Shown: positions 1 to 12,520 of the stretch, one piece after another
Numbering within the stretch: the first letter of the stretch is position 1
How the letters are laid out: the number at the start of each line of letters is the position of its first letter
The notes under the pieces: generated by a model
Seen by the model: only the letters and a program-made list of their open reading frames with translations
The model's database searches: none
What the model was told of the DNA's origin: nothing
Translations under genes and position numbers: made by a program
Source: Endomychus coccineus
Taxonomy: Eukaryota > Arthropoda > Insecta > Coleoptera > Endomychidae
Direction of reading: 5' to 3'
Length of the DNA stretch: 64,000 bases
NCBI GenBank assembly: GCA_958510875.1
Contig: OY294067.1
Span: 262,978,180 to 263,042,179 of the forward strand

Positions 1-1784
1 ATCTAACTTTTTCATTACAAATTAGTGTAACCCCAAAGATATTTATTTTACAAAACTATCTGAACACTATTTTAGGTCAACTCCACAGAATCGTCTTAAC
101 AAAGTAGAACAGTCAATGTAGACACAAAGAAGGAGTTGACCTTGCGGATCGTCATGTCGTTTTAGTTTCTCGAATCTGGGACCTATGTCGATTGATCAAG
201 AAACCAAGTTGGCAGTTTCGAAAGACCTGTGCTAGCGGCGAAAAAGCAGCGAAAAATTTGACTCTTTTCCCATGTTTGTAAAATATCTGCTGAAGTATGC
301 GCTCTAAAGATAAAATAATTTCTCCAAGAAAATCCATTACATTGGATGTCCTTTCCCTGCATCTAGATTCCAGTCAATGAGGACATATACAAAGCTCGGA
401 ATAAATGATTTGCAGCTCTTGGCGGGGTTATATAATGATGGGCTATTTTAATAGCCTCCGACAATATTTTCGTAAGATCACCGGCCACCAATAAAAACGT
501 TAACCTAGCTTTTTTACATACAACGGACGTGCGTGGGTGGGAGCTGATAAAAAAATACAGATTGTGGAGGTGGACAAACAGGAACTTATCCCAGTCACTA
601 CCATTATACCATAGTTCCATGTGTTCACGTAAAGTATTCCGAAGGATGACGAAAACAATCTCGTCCTGTTCGATCAAGTTGAAAAGCTCATTCCAATTGC
701 TCAGGGAAAATTTCTCAACGCCATTGTCATCAGAACAAATGAAATTATGCATGAAGTAACAGATTACGAAGTACTTTAATATGAAAATATTGAATATGAT
801 TCTTTTTCATTGAAAAATTAAAACTAGATATCTATATAAACTGTTTGATTGATTTTACGCTAAATCCGTCATTTTTTTCCGAAATTTCGTTTTGTGTAAA
901 TAGGTATTTAGGTGGGTATAAGATATATACTAATATATCAAGCAAACCTTGGAATTTAGAGACAATTATTCATTTTTGGATAATGTAATTCAGAAACAGA
1001 GAAGAAGTTCATGCATTTTCTTTCTGGAGTGACTAAATCAAAATAACTAGCGGTAAAATCGGTATTCTACATCTGATAATATATACTCATAAGAAAGAAA
1101 CAGACGAAGTGATTTATATCCCGAACGAAGTTTTAAAACGTTTTTTCACAACATAATCTAGGCAGCGCTGACACAAACCCGATAGTTTACGAGTCATTAA
1201 TGAATTAATGTAATAATTAGCTAACCCCGGGGCAGCACGAGTTACGTTTTGATTAGTCGGATCAGTTTGTAGGGTCAACAGAACTATTTATAGATGTTTC
1301 GGCGTTACGTATGTCGAGTTGTAGCGACGAGCACGATGGATATAAAACTACGGAACAAGCGGTCGCTTCGAGTTGCCGTCTTTATCTCTAATTAAAATCT
1401 CCCGTGTTTGTGTTCAAACATACCTAAACTGTCACTTATGTTCACATGTATTTGTGTAATGTGTATATTCAAACATGTATTATTCAGTAAGCCACCGGCA
1501 TTAGATTAGAAGTAAATGTTGAATATCAAATTAGCTACCTAGGTTATATTTAAGTTTATACCATACAGACAAACTAATCGCACTGTCAAATAGATAGATA
1601 TAATGGTTGGGACACGGAAACCAAGTATAATAAAATTCTTAGTTTTTGGTGTAAATAAAATTTATTGATAAAACTACGTATAATAAATGATGAACGGAAA
1701 ATTATATCTAATAGCAGGCCATGCCCGTTTTCGTTGATACATTGTTGAAGTCGATAAAAAGAATTGGCTTCCACTCTTTTCAGT
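1..1784. other. No recognised gene
   Basis: AT-rich sequence. Two minus-strand open frames lie at 363-752 (129 codons) and 152-337 (61 codons). The longer one contains no motif I recognise, and such lengths occur by chance in a window of this size. A TATA-like site near 1341 is listed separately. I see no repeat or RNA gene. Confidence 0.5.
1338..1376 (+). promoter_or_regulatory. Possible core promoter (TATA-like)
   Basis: The motif TATAAAAC at 1341-1348 lies in a locally GC-richer stretch, and a CGAGTTG-like initiator candidate follows about 28 bp downstream. That spacing fits an insect RNA polymerase II core promoter. No coding sequence follows within reach, so this could be chance or a leftover transposon promoter. 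Confidence 0.15.
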
Positions 1785-2060
1785 CTCTGTTGATCCGATT
1801 GACTTGTTGAGAGATCGCTTTCATCAATTCATTCAACGTATGAGGCTTGTCCTCGTAGACACGGAACTCTAGGTATCCTCATAAAATTGTCACATTTGGA
1901 GAGGTCAGGAGACCAAGGAGGCCGAAACACGCAGTCAAATATCGGAAAGTGATGGTTAGGAAATAGAGGATGAAGAACATTCATGGATGCTCTGACCTTG
2001 TATGTCGTAGCATCTTCTTGTTGAAACCACAACTGTCTATGCTCTATACTATGACTCTTC
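1785..2060 (-). pseudogene. Transposase fragment, Tc1/mariner-like (C-terminal catalytic part)
   Basis: The minus-strand frame at 1829-2032 contains WFQQEDAT followed about 35 residues later by PPWSPDLSKCDNF. These match the second and third catalytic blocks of insect Tc1/mariner-related DDE transposases (usual forms WFQQDGAT and RSPDLTPLDFFLWGYLK). In the family the aspartate of QQDG is catalytic; here it is shifted to QQED. Only about 90 residues survive, against roughly 350 in a full enzyme. The N-terminal helix-turn-helix and first catalytic block are absent, and no inverted termini are visible. It resembles the longer remnant at 3.1-4.0 kb but is too decayed to pair with it. It is a dead fragment. 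Confidence 0.6.
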
Positions 2061-3064
2061 CCTGTAACTCAGGGATGGAAATGGTGTTCAACATATCAAT
2101 GGTAGATGCTCAGATGTTACTTGAGAAGTAGGTTTGCATCAGGAGCTTTAAGTTTTCTCATTTAGGGTTCGTGAAAAAGTTATGTGGTTGCTTTATCGTG
2201 TGACGCGGTACCCTTGTTGCAAGTGCCACTTTCAGCATCTCCAGTCTTGAAACGGAATATGTGGTACTTCTTGTATCACTATGATAACAGTGTTTCTCTG
2301 GTGACAAATATATCACAGTCATACATTCAACTTACAGAAGTCCAGGTTTTATTTGGTCTATGGCGAGTGCGTTGTATTTCTGCATATTACATAGCTCATT
2401 GGTATTTTCTTAAATATTTTCAAACAGTCTGAGATATTTTCATTACCTGAATAATTTCTATAGAAATTCAAGATGGTTTTGATGAAAAGTATTTAGAGCT
2501 TGCATAGTTAATGACAAGAATCTTATAAAAGTATGTTTAATACAAAATATATGAATATCTGCAGATCATCTAAATGTAAATTAGAAACGAAGGCCATCCT
2601 CATCATCAAAGTCCCATCGAATTCATTGATCATGAGATATTATCAGTGTTTTCGAATTCCACTGTTCGAAATGTCACTCAATTACAATATTTTTACATTA
2701 CTTGTAAAACTTATAGAACAAAGGGAAATCTTTTGGATTAGATTGTATATCTACATATAACATACTTTCCTAATTGATCTTGTCTTGAATACTTTCAAAG
2801 AATCTGAAATATTCTTATTAGATAATTCGTATTTGAAGATAGTTGTGATAGAGATATGATTGCCTAAATGAAGATGAAACATGGAGTCATACTTCATCAT
2901 AGTCTTATCATTCGTTATCATATTCAACGGTAAATAAATGCCCCATAATTATTGTGGTGGATAAAGCTGAATATTCCGGATTGATTATGATATCTTCAAT
3001 ATAGGATGAGCGAAATATACACAGCCAAGTTTCTTTGAGTACAAAAAAAATGAGTGCAAAAAAA
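2061..3064. other. No recognised gene
   Basis: AT-rich sequence with short chance frames only (for example 2184-2432 on the plus strand). I see no transposon motif or repeat structure. Confidence 0.5.
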
Positions 3065-3990
3065 TAGTTTTGGAATGAAAACTATTTATTATTTATGAAA
3101 GACTACATCGAGTAAATGACCGCCACGACAAGATAGACAAAAATGAACTCTATTTTGAGCGTGTAGCATAACATTGCGCGATATTTCAGCTGAAATTTAC
3201 GCAATTTCTTCGGGAATCTTTGCCTTTGAGTGTCCCAACGTTTGTGGCGATTAATGTGGACTTTAAATACCTCCATAAGAAAAAATCTGGAGCCACCAAA
3301 TCAGGAGAATGAAGCGCCCACTTAACATCTCCTTTTTGAGAGCAGACTGGCAGGGAGAATATCTCTAAGAAGAGCGACCATTTCATGCGCTGTATGGAAT
3401 GCAACGCCATCCTACTGTAACCAGAAGTTTCCTCACGTATCATTGTTCGACACCATTCTCCATGGACAGTAGCTGCATTGTCCCTGGCATCTTCAAGAAG
3501 AAAGGTCCATTGATGCAGCATATTGCGCACCAAAAAACGACTTTTTGATCAAACTGCACGTTCTCTTGAATGAAACGAGGGTTTTCCGTACTGCAAAAAT
3601 GATAATTTTGCTTATTAACACCACCAGAAATGCCAAAATTTTGCTTCATCGCTCATTATCAAATTTTGCCAAAAATTGGGCTCCGCTTACACTAAGTTAG
3701 TAACGATTTGAATATCAATTGGCCATAGTTTGAATTTTGTATGAAACATATGCGAGTTTAAGTTCAAAATTCTTCTTAGTTCGCTCAGACAACCCTAATT
3801 GAACCGCACGTCTTCTTGTGGAAGTTGTTGCCTGAACGTAAGCCAGAACAAGGTCAATATTTTCTTTTGAACTACCAGAACAAGGCCTTCCAGTATGCTT
3901 TACATCACTTTCGCGTTTGCTAAACGACGGACGGTTTCTCCGTGTGGAGCTCTTCGACCGGGTTACACTCTCCTAAAAACGCATTGAGTT
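3065..3990 (-). pseudogene. Degenerate Tc1/mariner-like transposase
   Basis: Read on the minus strand across several frames, this is most of a DDE transposase. Near 3930-3790 there is a linker with the RRRAVQLGLSERT-like helix-turn-helix pattern. Near 3620-3540 are VNKQNYHFCSTENPR and VVFWCAI, which align with the block after the first catalytic aspartate (usual VNKQNCR-W-ENP and VTVWCAI). Near 3290-3250 is HSPDLVAPDFFLWRYLK, the third block. At least three frameshifts and several stops interrupt it, and the first catalytic aspartate region around 3650 is damaged. No terminal inverted repeats were found. It was probably an autonomous element once and is now inactive. The fragment at 1785-2060 is of the same general type. 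Confidence 0.72.
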
Positions 3991-5429
3991 AAAACTATCA
4001 AAGAAAGTATTGAAAATACAATTTAATAATTTCTGGTCGTTCTTGGGACGAATCACGTTCCATAACAAAATACTGTATCTTTCTACTTTGATATAAAACT
4101 CCACTTTTGACTCAATTAGAACAATATACCATTGCTGGGTATATTTTGCCTCACCCTACTTTTTAAAACTGTCTGGGATATTTGTATCAGATGTATTTGA
4201 AGATAATTTCGCTGAGAAAGTATCCAAAATCTTTAATAATTTTGGTTCAGTATCTTATAGAAATAGCTTCAATAATATTCTATGTGATATTTGAATCAAT
4301 AAAAACGATATGAGTATTTGCAAATGAACTAGATGAAGATTGGGACAAATCGCATCATCTTGATGGATAAGCCACAACCTTATGTATATCAATCTATTCT
4401 GAGTTGTTCATGTTTATGGTGGTATATTTTGAAACCCGTTTAATTATGTATGAGTTGATGCCATGAGGAGACGAAATATAAGGTTTCATTTGCTGGCTTG
4501 TTTCCGGATGCACATAATGATATGAAAAAGCTTCAGGTTTGCACATACAATAAATTGTAGCATCATTGAATAATAATACTGAAGTAGATAATGTTCAGTA
4601 AATTATTGTCAATTATTACTCACAAGTGCTTGAATCTCACAGCGATGTGAACACTCAAAAGAAGATAATCAACGTAAAACATTTTAAATTAATTATTATT
4701 GATAAGTGGTTGTCAAGTCTTATTATAAACTAATTGAAATCTCGTAGTTGATGACTGTTTATAATCCCACTAAGGTTTTTAATGGTAACGAGTATCTTCA
4801 CTAAATGTATATGCAAATATTGTATCTTTGAATAAAATAATTTGTTCAAAAACTTCTGAGTAATTGCTTAATTTATTATCTGCCTCGATTTTATATACAA
4901 ACATGATCGTAATTGCCACTATGTTCTCGTAGGTATTATAGAAAATATGCTAATAAACATGATATAATTGATTTCAACAATACCAGCCCAGTTTGCACCG
5001 TAATAGTAGATTCCTTGCTTAAGCAACATTTGCGATTAACAAAGTAACGTGCTCGCTGATGCTTGTATGAAATTATGACCTCTATAATTAGCTCGAATTC
5101 CTCTCAATTATTATTATCAGCTATTATCAGCTGAAATCAAACAATCCTTACAGCTGAGGTAAGAAGGAAACATTTTTCCCGAATAATTTCAAAATTATCT
5201 AGATAGGTAATTAGTTGAAATTCTTATTGAATATTCAGAATATTAGTCTGTACATTTATGGTTTTGATGTTTACGTATTGCAAAACTTTTATAACTTTTA
5301 ACTCAAATGTACAGAAACATCTAATTCAGCATTAAGGCTGACAAATTGCTTCACCACACTGCGGCATTCTCAAAACTAGGAATTATTAACTAGAGCTAAA
5401 TCTAAAATTTCCTTGAATATTAGAAATCG
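3991..5429. other. No recognised gene
   Basis: AT-rich sequence without long open frames. I see no protein motif, tandem repeat or inverted repeat. Confidence 0.5.
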
Positions 5430-6600
5430 ACCCGAATGTGGTACAAATTCATAAATTGTTAGACAACGGAAGGAATGCAAATATAATGCATCATGTTTCA
5501 TTTACTTTTTATTTATAAATAAATTTATTGGAAATTTTACTCAAATTTATTAGTGTTCTTTTCACTAATTTGAATTTTAAAATAAATGAAATATACGTTT
5601 ATCCACTTGTTATTAGTAAATAAAGTTTGAAGTAAACATTTTCCATCTTCATCGTTTAAAGATGAATGTTTGAAAGAATATTTTTGTAATTACATTTTTT
5701 TTATAACTAATGTCGGTAATGAATATTTGAAGTTTTTGAATTTAGCAAATTTATCCATATTTATAATTAATAATTAAATTTTAAATTAATTTGCAGGAAA
5801 CTATTGTTAATTTTTATTTTATTAATTAAATAAGTAAAAGGTTCGAATAAATTGAATATTTTTTATTGAAATATGAAAAATTTCTTGATTTAAATCTAAA
5901 TACATTAGCGTTTATTTTTGTAATTTTTAATGAAAAATTTCTTTAATCATATTTTATTAGTATTGAGAAAGAATTTCGTGAAATAAATAAATTTCTTTTC
6001 CAAATTTTTAGGTGAAATTTTAAATGTGCTTTTTTATTAATAAATTTCAAGTTCAAAATTATATTTATAAATAATTTTATTGAAAATTATACTCAAATTT
6101 ATGAATTTTTCCTTTTATATTTACTAGTTTAATTTAAATTTTCAAATGAATAAATATATGCTCATTCCTTTGTTATTAATGAATTAAGTTTTATCGAATT
6201 TAAAATTAGGAAGAACAAGTTAGGAACGTGTGTTGAATAGTCAACAGTCTGGGTATTGAGAATTGAATATCTTTCAGAGGATCGAAATACAAATTTAATG
6301 CATAATATTTCATTTACTTTCCATGTAGAGCTTTGTCTTTGGGTAAAAATAAAAGATTTTGGACGATTCGAATAGTCAACCACTGAAACTCCCACGACTA
6401 AACAGCCTGTATATTGAATAATTGATAAACATTGAATCTGATGAATTATGTTCAAACAGGAAAAAGAGGTTAAGAGAGTGAGTTGAATAGTCAACGGATA
6501 AACAGTCTGCTATTGAGAATTGAATCTTTCTGAGGGATGAGGTCAAAATACTAAATTAATATAATGCCTGTTTCATTTACTTATCATGTACTCATTCTTA
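5430..6600. repeat. Very AT-rich local duplications (diverged copies)
   Basis: Segments starting near 5470, 6050, 6213 and 6459 resemble one another. The pair near 5500 and 6060 shares a stretch containing TATTTATAAATAA and TTACTCAAATTTAT. The pair near 6230 and 6480 shares GTTGAATAGTCAAC followed by ATTGAGAATTGAAT, about 250 bp apart. The copies are diverged, and nothing coding is visible. This looks like old tandem duplication in low-complexity DNA. Confidence 0.5.
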
Positions 6601-7149
6601 ATAAAGCAAACTTCGCTCTTATTGTATATTAACAAGGTGTGAATCAGGTTTATGTTTTTGCATTACCTTAAGAATGTTCGTACCAACAACATTACAGACC
6701 GACTTCATTGGTGCAGTTGGCAGATTCCGTATACGTGACGTAAATAATTTGGAAGTCGCAATCTCAGTTTATGGTGTATCGCGAGCCAGTAGATCCTGCA
6801 ATGTCCTTAAGAAGTAACATATTAACAAATTTATTTGGTACATTGCCAACTACATTCAATAATTCAGATTATTTGTAACAAAAAAGAAATATCTCCTTCG
6901 AGACAGGTTAGGTTTGCAGTAGTAATAACCTCAAAACATATATGCACTCATTTCCCATATTTATGAGCGAAAACCTATGGCAATTATTGCATATCAATGA
7001 ATAAGCTGTTACATCTATTGATAGTGATTTATTTGAAGGATAATAGATTGAATAGTAAGATGTGAATAAGACGCAAGTCTACACTTCATTGATTGAAGAA
7101 TTTGGTGCATGAAGCGACAACCGAATAAGTCACAATTCACTTAACAGAC
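6601..7149. other. No recognised gene
   Basis: No coding motif or repeat structure seen. Confidence 0.5.
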
Positions 7150-7305
7150 AATTCCATAGATCAATGGATCATTATCACAGTTCAGACTGTCTATGATAGA
7201 TAGTTCCTTAGATTAATGAATCATTATCACAGTTCAGGTTTTCTATTACAAACAGTTCCATAGATCAATGTATCATTATCACAATTCAAAACATAGACCA
7301 TATAG
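7150..7305. repeat. Tandem repeat, 52-bp unit, three copies
   Basis: Three consecutive units start near 7151, 7203 and 7255. Each carries TTCCATAGATCAATG (the middle one TTCCTTAGATTAATG) and then ATCATTATCACAGTTC. The spacing is exactly 52 bp twice. The third unit diverges after about 35 bp. The function is unknown. Confidence 0.8.
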
Positions 7306-8324
7306 TAGGTGGACTTCGCCTTCCCTATTCTATGTATAGCGAGCTTTTTTCCAACATTTAGAGTAATTCACTTGTGTCACACTGAAGCAGCAGAAAAGTC
7401 ATAATAAGTAGCACTGAATAAGTCAGTTAGCGACGTATAGCCATAGACCATGCTTGTGACACTTTCCTTGAATGTTTCACATTAAAAACTACACTATCGA
7501 TCACTCAATCTTCAATAAATGATTGATACATTTTTTATCAAATCTGCAATGACAGTATGCGACTTCGATACGCCGCCATGTTGAAGCTGACCTCACCTCA
7601 ATTTTCGGCACACATGCTGATACTTTAAAGCACAGTCCATGTACTAGATGGTGTACGGCTCAGCCTGTCTATGACAAACAACACACAAGCCCTCAATAAA
7701 ACAGGTAATGTAATAATACATGTGGATTCTACATTGAAACAAACACAGATGCTGATCATGCAAAATCATCATTAAGGTTTATTATTTAATTATACGTTTT
7801 ATGTGATTAGACAGTAACAAATTGCATTTTAAAAGATCTAAATTATCGCTAGTACCCTAATTACTTACTGATCCAATTATTTAGACAGAATGGGCACGTG
7901 CTATATCATATTAAATTCATTCAATCAAGGATTGACGATTTTGATTAGATATTATACAGGAAACCGATAATACTGACTAGCTAAATTTCATAATACCAAA
8001 ACAAGGAGAATACCACAAAACTTTTCTTAATATTTGGTGTAATATGGTGGTTATTCCAGTACCAATAGTCCTTCATTTACCCAATACAAGAGATCTATAA
8101 TACAGCGAATCAATTCCGTGGTTGATAATTCTGATGTACGAAAACAAATGTTTGTGAGAAAGAGGTTGAGTTGATTCACAAATTCAACTTTGTATTTGAT
8201 TTCGAATTGCTTTCAACAGGAAACTGCATTGTCAACGTTTGTTCATCACTACAAGCTGCGCTGCATCCCTGTCTATTGTTTTTTGGATGGGTTTGAGCTT
8301 ACTTCAACACTTGGTTCATAATCA
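7306..8324. other. No recognised gene
   Basis: No protein motif, RNA gene or clear repeat seen. The stretch near 7565-7660 is slightly GC-richer but has no open frame of note. Confidence 0.45.
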
Positions 8325-8610
8325 TTCAGGAGCAACGGTTTTTAACCCCTAAATGCGCTTACCCCACTAGATTGGGCCCATTGTGCCCTCCATGTTCGGA
8401 AGCTTATTCTAGCAGGTTTTGTGTCCCCCCGGAGCCCAGAACATTGTTTACGCTAGCTTCCATAAGTTTCTCTAGAGACAGTTTTGCTTTGCCGTGGTAA
8501 CGGTGCCTGAGAAATAATAAAGCTGGACATTCCAACAGTATGTAAGAGGCAGTTTATTCCACCTCTCTGCATTTCTTTCATATAGGGTCATCTGCGACGT
8601 CTATAATATG
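8325..8610 (-). mobile_element. LINE 3' end fragment (RNase H-type non-LTR element)
   Basis: On the minus strand this encodes the C-terminal zinc-knuckle-like tail of an insect non-LTR polyprotein: DDP then KCREVE, LLECPAL, LRHRYHGKAKL and a QNLLE end followed by TAA at 8404-8406. A short 3' UTR follows, ending in ATGAT-like sequence. The plus-strand fragment at 29083-29392 encodes the same tail (KCRAAEE, HILLECPAL, LRHRHFEEAKL), so the two belong to one LINE family. One in-frame stop replaces the cysteine region. The fragment is heavily 5'-truncated, which is normal for LINEs. A plus-strand piece of the preceding RNase H region follows at 9025-9345. Confidence 0.7.
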
Positions 8611-9024
8611 GATGTGTTTGTTACGACGACTGTGACAGACAGCTGATACAATGACAGTGGAATTGACAGTCCGTGACAGACCATTTCATAACAGAGATGT
8701 ACATGTCAATTCAAATGAACTTTCATATCACACAGAGTATTATTTCAGATCTTACCACGCTTTTAGCTGTTTCCACCAATTTGAAATATGCATGAAGTCT
8801 TGAAGATTAGAGCTTTACATAGCGGCCGCAGAGTCGACGCCTTCTACCAGTGTTAGCAATTTCTGTGAGCCAAGGAAAATATCGAGCATTTTTGTCATTT
8901 GGATTGATTGAGGGTATATTCTGATGTGATTATGATACCTGAATGAGAATTTACTGTTAATTCCAGTTTCCTATGTGGAAATGTGGCTCTAAATTCGAAA
9001 CAAGATCGGAGTGAAGGAGGAAGA
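8611..9024. other. Unassigned stretch between two LINE pieces
   Basis: It may be part of a rearranged LINE copy, since it sits between a minus-strand C-terminal piece and a plus-strand RNase H piece of the same kind of element. I could not read a convincing RNase H motif in it. Confidence 0.3.
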
Positions 9025-9345
9025 GAAAGCATACGAAGCCGTGAAAAACCAGGATGAAACATCATATCTGGGACCTGAACGCTTTTGCCGAATATGCACC
9101 AGCTCAACAGTGGAAGAACTCAAGAAAGGGGTTGAGAAAATAGATCCCAATACTGAATTGAACTACAAGGATTGAGACAAACGAAGATACTCCTGGAAAA
9201 CTATGATCATGAGAGACGTAATGACTGCACAAACCTAGGGAAATAAACTCAGAATACTAACGGGAATTCTTACAAGGCACTACCGGTTGACAGAATACCA
9301 CAATAGATCTTTTAAGGTCACATTGTGCAGAAATTCACAACATAT
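9025..9345 (+). mobile_element. LINE fragment, RNase H domain and following region
   Basis: Several plus-strand frames together contain YLGPERFCRICTSTVEEL-like sequence near 9060-9120, then NKLRILTGILTRHYRLTEY near 9240-9300. This is the FLGPEPFCG and LRILTG-H-RL pattern that lies after the RNase H active site in insect R1/Jockey-group LINEs. Stops and at least one frameshift interrupt it. It ends just where the zinc-knuckle tail should start, and that tail is found in the opposite orientation at 8325-8610. It is inactive. The clade is uncertain. Confidence 0.5.
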
Positions 9346-9654
9346 AAGGTACAACATAAAATGTCGTAGGACAAAAAATTCCTTAGTTTCAGGTACACAA
9401 TCACTCAGTTACGGCAAAGTTAAGGCAGTGAATGAAAAATTACCTTGCAAATTAGCGCCGAGGCTTCGGGGTGCACTTTTACATTGACACGGCTCTGCTT
9501 AGTTGAACTCACAATAATTATTATCACTGTCTAAATTTATTGTTTCATTCTAATTTTATTAGTTAATTGGAATGAATCCACTCATAATAAGTAGTCGAGG
9601 AAATTACACATTACATTACACCTGGAATTTTTGAAAGAATGAACGGATTTTGAT

Positions 9655-10895
9655 GTAATTGAACTCATTCGATTGGGAAAGTCGAGTGAAAAAATGTTGG
9701 GTATTGGATTTTCTTGGAAATCTTTTTCTGAATTTTAACACGTGAGAAGTGCACATTTTCACCCCATTTTCTGGAGATGTTTTATTTATTTATATAACTT
9801 TGGAAATAACCACTGAAAATAGCTGGAATTGGTTACTCGGTAGTTTTGAGGGTGCTGATCAGGAATATGATGTTTTAAAATGCCCGTAATACATCTGGAG
9901 GTCAGTAATTCTGGGTAACACGTCAGTCTCGGGAAATTTACAGAAATTTCATTGTAAACGGTCCCGAAATCTGTCACTTTGGGGTTTTCGAGGATGCAGG
10001 ACCCGAATAATTCTATAATTCACCTGGTGATCGGTAACCCTGACTATAACGTCGGTCACGAGAAATTTTTCAGTTATTTGATTACAAATTTTCTCAAAAT
10101 TGTTACTCGTGGGTTTTCGAGGATGCTGAATACGACTATAATATTTAAAATATTCTATAATGCACCTGGTGATCGGCAACCCTGAGTATAACGTCGCTCC
10201 CTGGGAATTTCTCAAAAATTTCATTGTAAAGTACCAAACTTGTTATTTGAGTTTTTTTTCGAGGGTGCTAAATACCTAGAAATTAATGAAACAAACTTTA
10301 AAATTTTGCCAAGAGTGTAAATATTCATAATTCTCACACCTTCTGAAATATTAAGGAAAGATGTCCCATATCATAATTTTTGTTGATTAATTGTTATTTT
10401 ATGAAGATATATTATGTAAAAAATAGTTGATTGTTAACTGAAAAATTCCCCATGACCGATGTTATAGTCAGAGTTACCAATCACCAGGTGCATTATATAA
10501 TACTTTGTACATCATATTCATGTTCAGCATTCTCGAAAACCACCGAATAATAATTTTGAGATAATTTGTAACAAAATAACCGAAAAATTCCCAGTGACCG
10601 ACGTTATAGTCAGAGCTACCGATCACCAATAAAAGTTCTGTAAATTCCTCGAGTCCAAGGTACCCAGCGTTACTGTCCTCCAGGTGCATTATGGGCATTT
10701 TGAAACATCATATTCGTGTTCAGCACCTTCGAAAACCTCTGAGTAACCAATTCCAGCAATTTTCAATGCTTATTTTCAATGTTATATAATTAGATAAATC
10801 ATCACCAGAAAAAATTCAGAAAAATTTTCCAAGAAAATGCAATACTCCAGATTTTTTTCACTCGACTTCCTTAATCGAATTAGGTTTGACCAAAT
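9655..10895. repeat. Fold-back repeat A (long inverted arms with internal modules)
   Basis: The arms are mutually inverted about a centre near 10280. For example CATTCGATTGGGAAAGTCGA near 9666 pairs with TCGACTTCCTTAATCGAATT near 10862. The module near 9841 (GTTTTGAGGGTGCTGATCAG) pairs with the one at 10710-10740 (TTCGTGTTCAGCACCTTCGA). Within the arms a ~130-bp module with CACCTGGTGATCGG and GACTATAACGTCGGTCAC repeats (near 10020, 10160, and inverted near 10455 and 10600). Core sites lie near 9842, 9981, 10111 and 10251, and inverted near 10511 and 10710. No gene is present. It resembles a Foldback-type or long-TIR MITE. Confidence 0.75.
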
Positions 10896-11383
10896 TTTGT
10901 GCTTCATTTCCTCAACTAAAATGCAACCCGATACCCATCGTCTTGTAACGGCGATAGCAAATATTAATTAGATGTTCATGGTAGGTGAAGTAAAGGTAAT
11001 GAAAAGTATTTCAATTATCTCGAAACGGAATGAATGATTTACCCGACTAATTTAATAACAAATGCATATGAGATATACTGCTTATGCACTGAATCATTCG
11101 AGTAAACACGTGTTGTGTTTTCCAGCATCAGCAGATACAATTCCTTTCTTTATAAATTGAAAACATTAGCGGTGGCTGACAGCGAATATTCTAACTAAAT
11201 TAGAACCCTATCATGATAAATTAACTAGAAACCTCTTCCTTTATATTTAATTAATGCCACATTGATGTCTTTATTGCGTGTGGAGAACATGATAAGAGAT
11301 TGTTATATTAAAATAATATATTGCAATTAATTATCGCGCCGCAAAGAACTGGATTTCTATATGAATTAAAATTTTCGCATTCC
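10896..11383. other. No recognised gene
   Basis: No motif or repeat seen. Confidence 0.5.
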
Positions 11384-12370
11384 ATCGCTTCCTATTATCA
11401 TGTAATAAATATATGCAACTTCCCTCATGATAGTTCAAGCATGCATTTTGTTGTGCTTTCAATTCTCGGAGCTCTCAAATAATTATAAAAATAAGGAATG
11501 TCGCTGAGATTCTATAACAAATAATGTAATGAAATGCATCCCACATAGATACATCCGAACTTTTGAGATAATATACAAGAAATTATCATCAGGAAATCGA
11601 TAATTGCTCCCTGTATCTGATTGTGGCGGAAATTGCTTGTGAAAATGCTAAATAGCCCTGGGCCACGAGCATTCCCAAGAAACATCTCACAGTATAGTGT
11701 TATTAACTAGAACCATCTTTTTCCTTTTCACTAGATAATAAGGTACTTTGAAGCCCCTATGATACACGTTTTGGTCAAATCCAACGAGTTTAAATATGAA
11801 TAGACACAGCATCGCCTTTACGTTACGAAAACGGTCTTGAGGGAAGCATCTTGAGGGCGCGGGAAAAAAGTGAATCAGGGACAGTTTCAACCAGATTTGC
11901 ATGTATGCTCTTCGTTTATAATGTGACTAATTGACTACTCGTACTTTCAAGTGAATCGTAGGAGGCAGGGCACTTGCCCCTGGCGCAGGTAAAGGGGGGG
12001 GCTCAAATTCTGACGTTTGGACAAAGTTTTGTAGAAATCTGGCACCTTCTCAATTTGTGCGCCAAAATTTGTAACTTTTGCAGAAGTCTGATGCGTAGTA
12101 GAGCATTATTTGTATGAGTAACCTTTTTTTATATTTAGTGAAGGAGGGTCGCATATGAATAATGTTCTCGCTACGCTTTTGACATTGAAAAATATTTTTC
12201 AGGTAATTCTCCGAATAAAGAGCTACCACTCCATCATCAACGCCATATATAAATATAATTGATATTTCAACACAACATATCATTTGAAGTCATAATATAT
12301 CAAATATTCCTTGTGTTATACTGAATAATAATAATAACTGTAAAATTCTGTACAATTTGCCATTTTACTT
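11384..12370 (+). repeat. Direct duplication, copy 1
   Basis: Begins at TCGCTTCCTATTATCATG and runs collinearly with 12521-13555, an offset of about 1137 bp. Shared landmarks include AATTCTCGGAGCTCTCAAAT, GACACAGCATCGCCT, CAGTTTCAACCAGATTTGCA, a GC-rich CTTGCCCCTGGCGCAGGTAA block, and ATATATAAATATAATTGATA near the end. Many substitutions and small indels separate the copies. No open frame is conserved across both over its whole length. This is a mobile-element tandem or an old segmental duplication. Confidence 0.8.
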
Positions 12371-12520
12371 TTATCATCTCCAATCTCTCACGGCATAATA
12401 ACAGACGAGGTTTCTGATGAAAACCGAGCATGAAAATATTTATAGAAAAGGGAGGGATTTTACAATGTTATAGAGAGCTCTTCTGTACAGAATCCGAAAG
12501 CTTCAGCATGTCTCTATCTA

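Noticed and set aside
363..752. 129-codon minus-strand open frame near the window start
   Set aside because: No recognisable domain, no splice-consistent neighbours that I could support, and the length is within chance for this window size.
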